From: Owenia fusiformis
Lineage: Eukaryota; Annelida; Polychaeta; Sabellida; Oweniidae
Direction of reading: 5' to 3'
Assembly (NCBI GenBank): GCA_903813345.2
Contig: CAIIXF020000001.1
Span: forward strand, 17,815,915-17,879,914
DNA length: 64,000 nucleotides
The notes under the pieces: generated by a model
The model's database searches: none
What the model was told of the DNA's origin: nothing
What the model saw: the letters and a program-made list of their open reading frames with translations, nothing else
Translations under genes and position numbers: made by a program
Shown: piece by piece, positions 45,430 through 56,600 of the stretch
How the letters are laid out: the number at the start of each line of letters is the position of its first letter
Position numbering within the stretch: the first letter of the stretch is position 1

Positions 45430-46300
45430 GATTTTCACTCAAAAATAATTGGTTAATATGAAGTCAGATTTGAACTTTTGAGGAATTCTAGATGATTTTG
45501 GAAAAAATTGGTCAATGTGAAGCAAGTTGAAAAAAGACCTTTTTGATATTTTTTGACCTTGAGAAAGTCAATGAATGTCAAATCTCAAATCTAAAGTCAG
45601 ATTTGAACTTCTGAAAACTTGTAGATAATTATGAAAAAACTGAAGCCATTCTTAACAGTATTTGGTAAGTTATTGGAAGTTTTAAGAGTTTGTTACAGAT
45701 GCCAACCACCAACCGCCGATCGCCAACCACTGATCACCAACAAAAATATAGAGACCATAACAATATGTCACCACTTTTTGGTGGTGACATAATAAAAATG
45801 ACCGTTGGTTCCACACCACACATTCCTGAATCTACACCAAACTTTTTCTGCATGCTCAGTCAGTATACAGTGATATGGGCAGTAGTACTTCTAAAGCTGA
45901 CAAAGAAGTCGTTCTTGCAATGAGCGTAGGATATATTAACAAATGCAATTTACAAAATTCAATTTACAAATAAAGATATTTATTAAAAATAATTAAATAA
46001 TTCACCATTTACATATATTTACATCATTGTTGGTCAATGAGGATTGGCACAGTTCCAAGTCGATATTCTACCATATATGGACTCATGTCGTAATTGCAAA
46101 ATTCAAAATCAAACAGCTGCGATTTTGTCACTTCAGAATTTCAATTTTGAGTTTTGATGTTACTTCCAAACAAAAAATTTGAAAACACACAAGAAGTGAT
46201 CAAACTATAAGTTAAAATCTTTTGGATCGCTCGATTATGAATTGATAGTCAGTAAAAATAATGACATTTCCAATCAATCGATCAAGGTCAAGGTTGAATA
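45430..46300. repeat. Dispersed repeat related to 19500-20150
   Basis: AAAGTCAGATTTGAACTTCT (about 45593) is the complement of sequence near 20075-20094. Words such as CACACAAGAAGTGATCAA (about 46187) match 19592-19610 directly. Between them, at 45766-45789, is a small hairpin TGTCACCAC...GTGGTGACA, shared with 54963-54984. No coding signal. Confidence 0.5.
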
Positions 46301-47320
46301 TCGAGTTGAGGTCTGGGAGCCAATCCTCCTTGATTGTTGGTTATTATGTGCTACAGCAATTTGGCAATCAAGTTGTCTTTATCATAAAATAGGCTACAAC
46401 AAACCATCTAGAACATGCATGAGATGATTTGATGTAAAACATATAAATAAATAATGTAATGAAAAATGATGGGCATTTTGATTTGATCAACCATTTTGGA
46501 TGAATGACAAGTTTTAAAAAAGAGATCAGGTTGAATGCCCAACTAAAATCTTATAAAATATTACTAAATCTGAAGCTAAAAGTTGTGATTACTTCTACTT
46601 GAGTTATCAAAAGTTAAGTTTGTACAAAATAGCAGTCATTTTGAATTCAGAGCAGCAGCCATATTAGAAAGCAGAGGACCTAAGAGCTACCAGTCTATAA
46701 ATTTTAATCAAATCTGGTAGCTAATATTCGAGTTATTAAAAAACACTCTTTACAAAAATTGTGGCACTTTGAATATTAAGAGCAGCAAAATTGGGATTTC
46801 CTTTTCTAAGAGGTCCCATGCCCACAAGGCATGCATAAGTTTAGAATTTGAACCATATCCTTTAACTGGTATTTGATTTACTGCCTACATCTCTTGAAAG
46901 CCCGTGCCTGGATGGACAAACTGACAGATAGCAAAACAGGCTCTTAATATCCCCACTTCAACTTCATTCAGTGGGATAACAAATAAAACATCAGAGTTAT
47001 CTTCATTGGTAGTTTCTGCATATTATGCAATATGACATAGGCTGTTAAAATCACAATGATTTCTAAGTCACTTCAAACATTCTTTAATCCGCTTATGAAA
47101 ACATTTAATTTCAACTGATTATTTAATCATGCTAAGTTTTATTGCACTTTATTTGGTACTATCTAATCTTATTATTACAAAAACTGGTGTAATGTTTAAG
47201 ATGAAATAGTCACGGTGGTTCCAAATACTAACCCTGGTGGTTATTGTTCAAATACTGTACATTAAATAAATAGAAAAGGCTTTATTTTACATTGCTAGTA
47301 TTACATATGATCAACCCAAA
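46300..47320. other. Intergenic, nothing assignable
   Basis: AT-rich sequence with no exon, RNA gene or clear repeat. The reverse-strand AATAAA at 47281-47286 could serve LMBRD1. Confidence 0.35.
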
Positions 47321-47324
47321 TGGA

Positions 47325-47485
47325 TAGTAAAACCTGTCTAATCTGAATGCCACAGGTACTGGCAAAATGTGTTTCAAGTGTGTGTGCGAGTCAGTTGGAG
47401 ATTATACAAAATTGGGACTGAGGAACTCATTCACATTAAGAGGTGTTCAGATTCTAGAGAAGTGTTGGTATACAGGTTTTACTAT
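47325..47485 (+). mobile_element. Short TIR element, CAGTAAAACCTG family
   Basis: Left TAGTAAAACCTGTCT; right ATACAGGTTTTACTA. About 160 bp, matching the size and ends of 12724-12881. It lies in the presumed LMBRD1 3' UTR or just downstream. Confidence 0.65.
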
Positions 47486-47625
47486 ACTTATACTTCTTTT
47501 TATACAATAAAAAGGTAAACGCACATCCAAGAGCAAAAGAGGTTCAACTCTGACGGCACGACACCTTCAGGATCACACTGTGTACATTGATAACTGAGAT
47601 GTTACTATGGTATCTATAACCATGG

Positions 47626-50600
47626 TTATGCTCTTATTAGTTCATCATCTACACTGTCAAAGTCATCTTCATCAACTTCCCCATCAATAGCAGACTTTCT
47701 CCTTCGTATCAACGCCACTATGAATCCTATTAGACACATCTGAATAAAATAGACACATTTGAAAAGGTCTGAATCTAAATATTTCTGAGGCATAATATAA
47801 CTGAATACATAAGGGTTATGTACTGGGAGGTTTTGGATACAGGGTTTATCCCAAGGGAAATATGTGTATCTCCCGAGGGACCACAGGGACCGAGGGAGAT
47901 ACACATATTTCCCGCGGGATAAACCCTGTATCCAAAACCGACTGTACATAACAGATGTATATCATACCTACTGAGGTTCTAGGTACATCATACCTTATAA
48001 AGATCCAAAATTCCAAAACATATTAAAGGAATATTCCTTGCCAAACCATCTCTCTCCTCATATGGTAGCTATAACCATATATATGCTTGCCATGTTTAGC
48101 AAAACACACAAAAATGTTTTGATATGGTCAAATTTGATCACTTAGAAATGTGATGCTCAATTCCAGTAAGCTGCCATCTTTTAAAATTTCACACAGGAAG
48201 TGATGTCATCGACTCTCAACTTTGCATATAGCATTAGGTGAGGAGCTATTGAGAATTACAAAACCAGCTAAATATTCTTCTTCAACTTTGTATCTTATTT
48301 AATCCTTCTGAAAATCCCTTCTTTTATTCTAAGTTGACAAGCCCTGAAAATATTTTTGCACAGAAAGTAATGATCACTTGTCTAGAAGTGATTTTGTGCT
48401 ACTTTCCTATTAGCGCAGTCAGATGTCCCTTTGGTAGTTCGACTTTTTCAGGAAAGCAACAAACTTGGCACAGTTGTAGAAACATATGATCTGAATGAAA
48501 AATGATTTCGGGGCAAGTGATTCGGGGTGGTCTTCATGGATTGTAAGCCTCTGACCCCCACCCCTATCAGGCGGGGAGGGGGTACATTATAATAAAATAA
48601 ATAAAAATAGTTGTAAAGTATATTTCTTTAAATGACTTCATTTGGTGATTGCTTTGAGCCTTGAAATTGAGAAAAACCTATTTTAGAAGTGGTATTTAGG
48701 AAGGAAAATACATTTCAACCCAATTATCTAGCTTGAATTCATCTTTCAAAGGGTCAAATATGGGACATCAAGTACTGTATTTCAAGAATGTGATGTCTGA
48801 TCATCCTGAAAAATATCATACTAATAGAGATATAGGTGTTAATTACTCATATGATATATGGTTTGTGTAGCTCATGTAATTTTTGAGAAATAAATTATCG
48901 AAATATGGATATTTAAGCCCTTGCGGCCTAGGGGTGACCTTATTTTACCTTAATAATTTTTAAGATACGCAATGTTTGGGCCTCATATGAATTCTAAATG
49001 TTGCATTAAGTATTGTTTTGTCATATTATTCCTAATTAAATGTAAAAAAATTATTGGAAATTAAAAAAAAATCAAATTTTCATTTTCGGTTCTAAAGGGC
49101 CAGGGGAAACCATATTTTACCCTAATAATTTCCCAGATATGTAATATATGCATCTCAAATTAGCTCAAGATGGTGCATATAGTTCTGTTTTATCATACTT
49201 CTTCCAATAAGATGTAGAAAATGATCGGATATATCTAAAAAATCAAAATTTTCACTTAAGCTCTTGATGGCCCTGGGGTAACCTTATTTTACCTTAATAA
49301 TTTTCTAAATATGAGACATAGTCACCTCAAATGAGCTTAAGATGGTATATTTAGCCCTGTTTTATCATATCATTCCCAAGGAGTGAAAAAATGATTGGAA
49401 ATTATAAGAAAATGACATTTTCATATTATACCCCCAATCCGCAACATCTTCTTGCAGCGCTGTAAACAGTACTGAACAGTGCAGTCAACGTACTGCACTA
49501 TATAGCAATGTACAATGCTATTCTAACACCATCTGTTTTGGACAGCGTAGTACAGTACTGTTTTTACAGCTCAGTACTGTTTTAGAAAACAGCTGTGTTC
49601 AGTACTGTTTTTACAGCACTGTTTATGAAACCATGCTGTTTGATGCAGTTTGTGATTGGTAGTGTAGTTTATGATTTGGTAGTGTAGTTTATGATAGGTC
49701 AGGAATGACCTAATTTACCTTAAAAATTTAAACAAAGATATATCATATTGTCTACTCAAATGAGCTCAAAATAGTGAATATAGTCTAGTTTTGTCATATT
49801 ATTGCTACTGAGATATACAATAATGATTAACAATTATAAAAAATGAACCTCAACAGCCATTTATTCCTTTTTAGTACCAATGGCAATACTATCTAGTTTT
49901 ATAGAACATTTTCTAAGATATGAAAATGTTTGATAAGTCCAGTTCATACTCGCACGAGTAGTAGCATTGTTAAGATTCTGTATATTATCATTTGAGTATA
50001 TAATCCAAATCTATAAAACCTAATCAAAGGAGTCACAATTTATGGATTCTGACAGTCTCTCCTACAGCTACATACATGTAGCTCAGAGCAAATCAGATTT
50101 GCTTTCAAACATTTGCATCTGTTCTCTTGACACAGGTATCTACCCCATGACCTACATTTTATGTTGTGGCCTCAGTATCAGCAGTGGGAGTAGTCCAGCC
50201 ACATTCATGTGGTGATAGAAACTGTGGGTAAGATGCATCAGAATGAATAAGGACTCTAGTCTTCTAATTTTAGGGTATCAAAAAAGATTTGTATGAAAAA
50301 TGGTAAGGGCTAAACTTCGTTCATGGCCAAGTGGCCTTGAAATATCTAAGGCAGGTCGTACATACTGGAGGAATTTCCCCTCACCATAGGCCATATGCAA
50401 TCCAAATCGACATTTTCAGCACAAGTTACTGCCAGTTTAAACCACATCAAAATCAACTGTATTGACTATGATTCTTATTAGGTCATGACAGAAGCAGTCT
50501 TTGGCATGCTTCTTCATATGAGCGAATGGTGATGGCAGATACTTCACTATCGGGGTAATATATTGCATTACCTCATTGTGAGGTCACTATCTTCTTGCCA

Positions 50601-53600
50601 TCTTCCTCCAGGGTTTCAGTTTTGATGCCTGGAAGGAAAACAGCTCCCTCTTGTTCCAACTATCTTAGGGAATCTTGCCAATTCCACAGAAGAAAATTAA
50701 TAGGATATACGTTCCTCACTGTTCCAGTTTTGTGCTGTTTGTATCTATGCTCATTAACATCAAAGTTGAATGACTAAGCTACATAGTAGATGCCAAAATG
50801 ATAGACAGGGCATGTATAGTTAAACATGCTAACAGTGAAATATAAAGAAAATTTGGTGATTATGCAAATATGATATTACCTACGTAAAAGTGTGCAAATA
50901 GTTCATTGCCTTGATGTCAGCTGGGATGTTTACAAGGACACTAGCGTAAAGGGGCAACAAGGTCTGTAGAAGATTCAATTTTTTTTACTTTTTCTGAGCT
51001 ATCAGGGCAATATTTGGCTTTGACATACTTATTTTCTTAAAATGTATGGATAAACTATCAATTTCAGCATTAAGAAGTGTAAATTCAGTTCAAGCTTCTA
51101 TAAAGGGAGTCCCACTTATAGGTTTTTAAGATCCAAAACATTTCAAGAGGAATCAGCTGAAATAATGTTCATCCAGGGGGTTTCTTTGGAAAAAAATAAA
51201 CATATATGTTAGTCTTGATGAAATATCAAAACTTGAATATATTTTTACACTGGTCCATGATCGTTGAATGGCCCCTTTGCACTAATTGTTGCACCTTTAA
51301 AACAGCACTAGAGAGACTTGTGGAACTGGAACAAGGATAGGCTAAGGAGGAAACTGAAACTCTTGAAATGGATGGAAAGAAGATAGTGACCACATAAATT
51401 AAGGAGGCAATGCAATGTTTTAGCCCAACAGTGAGGTTCTGCCATCACCCTTGCTCTTATAAGAAGAAGCAGATTCAAGGATATTTCTCAATATTTTCAG
51501 TTAGACTGCTTCAATCATGGCCTTCAAGAGAAAGAATAATACTCCTTACATTTAATTCTGATGTGGTTATCCTGGCATATATGTGATGTTAAAAACTGAA
51601 AAAGTCAATTTGGATAGCATATGGTAAGGGAGAAAACATATCAATATCTACCTGCCCATGACCAAAGTTTAATCCTCCCCATTTCTCATACAATCATTGG
51701 ATGTGATGTTACATCTGTATTCTACTGCTATGGAAAAATGGAATAAATGGATTGAGATTTAAATGTGTCACTGAATTTTCTAATTGTTGTTAATCATTAT
51801 CTCAGTAGGAATAAAGTGAAAAACAGACTATTTTCCCCATTTTGAGATCATTTTATCTTGAAAATTATTGTGATAACATTTGGCATTCTTGCGCCCATTC
51901 ATTGACTGTCATTATTCACTGACAGAATCCTTGACAGAAGCAGCTCACCTTAACCCCCCCCCCATCAGGCTAAGGTGACTGGACTTACTACCCTTTGCAT
52001 TCATTCGACTTTCCTTCTCAAAAGAGAGCTTCGTCTTCACTCTATCAGTTTTCAATGAATCTCTGAACTCACTGCGCTAATCAGAGTTTGTTGTTGAAAT
52101 AAGGACGGCTTTCTATATGGTCATTTTCTCTGACGAAATCGAATCATTAATGTGCACGCATTTACCACTTGTTCCTTCAAGCTTGCTGATTGGTTGAGTA
52201 TAGGTCAGCATGTTTTATTGCAGCTTGGGTCATAAATGCTTTAAGACCCAAGCTGCCAATGGCATCGGTCATGGGGACGGGGCTGCTAAACTCACTCCAT
52301 CCTTTGCTTCTATATTATGGTAATATATGATAAAATCACCCCTGACCTGTCAAAAGCTAAAAATGTCATTTTTCAAATTTCCATTATTTTTTACATCTCC
52401 TTAGGAATAATATGACAAAACACGAGTATATGACACAATTCTAAGCTCATTTGAGATGCATACGTCTCATAATTAAGAAAAGTTCAAGGTTAAATAAGCC
52501 CCCCCAGGCCGTCATAAGCTAAAATGAAAATTTCAAATTTTAAGAAATGTACAATCATTTTCTACATCTTATTGGAGGTATTTTGATTAAACAGAACTAT
52601 ATGCATAATCTTGAGCTAATTTGGGATACATATATTACAAACCTTGAAAGTTATTAAGGTAAAATATGGTTACCCCTGGCCCTTCAGAAGCGATAATGAA
52701 ATTTTTTTTTTTTTTGAAAAGTTCCAATCATTTTTCAATCCAATTAGGAATAATATGACAAAACAAGACTCAATGCACCATTTTGAGCTCATATGAGACC
52801 CATACATTGCATATCTTAAAAATTATTAAGGTAGAATAAGGTTACCCCTAGGCCGCAAGGGCTTAAAAATTCAAATTTCAATAATTTTTATCTCAAAAAA
52901 TACATGAGCTACCCAAGCCATATTCTATATTTGTGATGAACACTTATACCCCTATTAGTACGAATTTTTCCAAGATGATCAGACATCACATTCTTGAAAT
53001 ACAGTACTTGATGTCCCATATTTGACCCTTAAAAGATGAATTCACGCTAGATAATTGGGTCAAAATGCATTTTCCACACTAAACACCACATCTACAATCG
53101 GTTTGTCTCAATTTCAAGGCTCAGAGCAATCACCAAATGAAGTCATTTAAAAAAATTTACTTCACAACCATTTTTATTTATTTTTTATAATGTACCCCCT
53201 CCCCGCCTGATAGGGGTTGGGGTCAGAGACTAAAAAATCCACGAAGACCACTCCGGATCACTTGCCCCGAAATCATTTTCCACTCAGATCAAGTGTTTGT
53301 ACAACTGTGCCAAGTTTGTTGCTTTCCTGAAAAAGTCGAACTATAAAGGGCTCATTTCTGGACATCTGACTTCGCTATATACTGTTTTGGGCAAGGTTAT
53401 AGAAGTTGAGAGTTGATGACATCACTTCCTGCAAGAAATCTTAAAAGATGGCAGCTCACTGGAAATAAGCACTAGATTTTTAAATGATCAATATTGACCA
53501 TATTAAAACATTTTCCCATGTTTTGCTAAATATGGAAACTATATATATGATTATAGCTACCATATCAAGAGAGAAAGGGTCTGGCAAGGAATATTCCTTT

Positions 53601-56600
53601 AAGGTACTAGGCGTTTTCTTGGTCTTAAAGTTTGCGAGATTTTCAAAAAAATGAAAAAAGAAATTGAAAAAAAATTGAAAGAAAATTTGAAAACAAAATT
53701 TGAAAAAAAAAAAAATCGTTGAAAAAAATTTTGAAAAAAATGAGCGGGACCGGGATGGATACAGTGTGTATCCATCCCGGTCCCTAGATACATAATATAT
53801 TCCCGCTCGTTATGTACCTAGAACCTCAGTAGCTATGAAATACATAGAGATTATCCTATATGAGGTTCAGGATATTGGGATTATCCCGAGGCAAATATAA
53901 TATATTTGCCCGAGGGCCGCAGGTCCCGAGGGAAAATATATTATATTGGCCAAGGGATAATCCCAATATCCTGAACCGACTATAGGATAATATGTTTATC
54001 CCATACCAATCTTGGTCATCTGGTTCACATTGTTCAATCGTGGAAATATTTTAGAATAATCATGTCCAGTTTTGTTTTCTTGGCCGTGGGCGGATTTTCC
54101 TGTTCTCTCAAATATTCCCACATTTATTTTCTCGAATTTTTTGATTGATTAAGTGAATGCTCCTTCCCTTTTTTAAACCATCAAACAGATCCCGATAGTC
54201 TGTGTTTTCTCCATTGTCGTTTACAGTCATTACGCGAACGTTACAAATTATGAACAAATATGCGAGCGGCGATTATGACGTAGCGGGCAGATATACTATA
54301 TCTGCCCGCTCGAAGCGGGACGTAAAGCCATATCTGCCCGCTGATGAAAATATAAGATTTTACAAACCGGCTTTATGCACCTGTAACACGTTCAAGTATG
54401 GGATAAATAGATATATAAAGCTGATGCAAACTTTTTCCTATATGTATTTAAATAAACATCCTTTCAGAATAATTTGCACTGTTGCATTATGCATAAGAGC
54501 ATTCAAACTAAATTTTTAAATTCCTCACCCCAAGGAATCCCCAGCTGGCGAAGAAGTAAGCTGCACCAAAGAACCAGACTTTATAAAAGAATCTTGTCAG
54601 TAGAAATGACATCCTTGTCATGATACACACATCTGAAATACAAGATAATATAGAGTAATTGTACACCTAAAGAGTATAAATAACATTCATTTCTATAGAA
54701 TCTTGAATATAAATTGCATCTTTGCCACACTTCAAAATGATTTCCTGAATATTACACTGTATATATCTACATCTAGAATAGAAATGTCTATTAATAAACG
54801 GAGCTCGGAAAAAGACATTAAATGTTGAAAAGTATAGATGGAATATCAAGGCATTAACATGTAAAATGTCATCACCTGCCATTTGTTACAGTCACCATTC
54901 ACCAAACACTAACTACTGAACAGTGAACACCATCCAGAGAAAAGTTGGAAACTTTAACAAAATGTCACCACTAATGGTGGTGACACAATAAAAATGAAGC
55001 ATACATTTTACAGTAATTATTGTAGTTCTGATAATATAGATACTATATGGATCTGTTTTGTCAGACTCATGGTTAAGTCTTATAGCAAGTCTCTATGTAG
55101 CACCCATACTTTTATTAAACTGTTAGATGACAAATGAAATTCATGGAACTGTGTTAGTCTTGCATCCTCCAGGGGAGTCTCAGTGCAAGACTACACTCTA
55201 TTCCAAATGTATCCCTAATTTAGAGAAAAACGTTATTCATATAAATGCCCCATTCAGAGTATTTCAGTTCAATTGAGCGAGTCACATATCATACAGAGAC
55301 TTTCAGGATATAAGTTCAGTGAATGAGTCAATATTTGTCTTTTGCCCATTTATTTGAATCTTACCTGTGTTAAGTTGTGTGTTAGCGTGGGTGTTACATG
55401 GCTGTGTAGTCAACACTATTTTTATATAAGTGTGGTTGGTGGCTGGGTCAATGGCAGTTCTGTTTTCCTAATAAATAGATATTGCTTTAGATACAATAAC
55501 AGTATGAAATATTACATTCAAGAATGAACAAAAAAATCACACAAGAATATCATAAAATATTTTTGGAACATAATCCAATAGTTAAAATTCATTCTTTAAA
55601 AACTGACACGCATCTACAAAACAACATATGGTTACCGACTTACAGGCTGCAAATAGTGCTGGCCTCCATATGTAGTGTACTGGGGCATGACCATGTATGT
55701 AAGGATGTTTATTGCAAGCACCATAAACATTAACATCATACACATAAACAACAGGCCCTGGGGACGAGTCTTTCTTGGACGGATCTTGAACATCTGAATA
55801 AGAAAAATAAAGATTAAGTGGATGTGAAACGCATAACGAAGAAAATAAATACGATATGAATAGCAAGTTCCACACTGTTCTAAATGGTATTTGTATTACA
55901 ATATTCTCCATACGTTATGTTAATTAGACCTAATTTGGGTAGTTGATGAAGCAGTTTACAAGTACATAAGTAGAGTGAAACCTGTAAAGTGGAACACCTC
56001 TAGAAGTGTAACACCTCTGTAAGTGGAAAACGTCTTATAGCCCCAATACCAACTGACTTAATGTTAAATAAACCTCTATAAGTGGAACACCTCCAACGTT
56101 GAACACTTTTAAGAGGTAGCAGGTGTTCCACTTAGACATGTTTTACAATTAACAAAGCATGTTAATGTCTCACCCGTAGCCAGCAGAACCAGATACCAAT
56201 CTTCCTGATTCCCATCACAGAGCAGAAGAAGAAATAAAGGATGATGCCAGACATAATGATGTAGTCTAGTGGAAATATCTGGAAAAATATCTTATTTACA
56301 GAAATGGTAACATATAAATAAAGTGTATTTGTATATAATTGGGTGTACAGATGCCACCACCTAATTGCACATGGCATTAAAAAGTGAAAACATATTATGA
56401 GAGTTTGAGTTGTTCAGTGCCATAGTCTAATACCATCTGAAATTAGAATATGTCTACAGGTGATACTGTATCAATAGGCAATTGGCTGAATCAAAAGTAA
56501 TTTGCTACCCAGGTCCAACAGTTGATACAGGTGCCAAATAATGGTCATTCAAAATTTAGAGGATTTAACAATGCTTGAATATTTTCAGCCGTAACATAAA

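Larger units (their letters stand above)
48023..53602. mobile_element. 5.6-kb element with terminal inverted repeats over 1.2 kb and TTAA at both edges
   Basis: Left edge TTAAAGGAATATTCCTTGCC; the right edge is its complement GGAATATTCCTTTAA. The arms, about 48023-49440 (and in part to 49860) and 52310-53602, align end to end by eye, including GATGTCATC..CTCTCAACTT, the AGGCGGGGAGGGGGTACATT block and the GGGACATCAAGTACTGTAT block. The central 2.4 kb shows no open reading frame or transposase motif. TTAA at both ends would fit piggyBac- or Kolobok-type insertion (inference). It lies in the last LMBRD1 intron. Confidence 0.82.

Noticed and set aside
47740-47949. Minus-strand open extension of the last LMBRD1 exon through the hairpin
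   Set aside because: The family sequence and phase place the acceptor at 47740; the extension reads hairpin repeat sequence.
54202-54519. Open frame (about 70 codons) shared with the reverse-strand frame at 59467-59255
   Set aside because: Both lie in the two copies of the composite repeat. Differences between copies mostly change amino acids, and the frame runs through a hairpin, so it is not conserved as protein.
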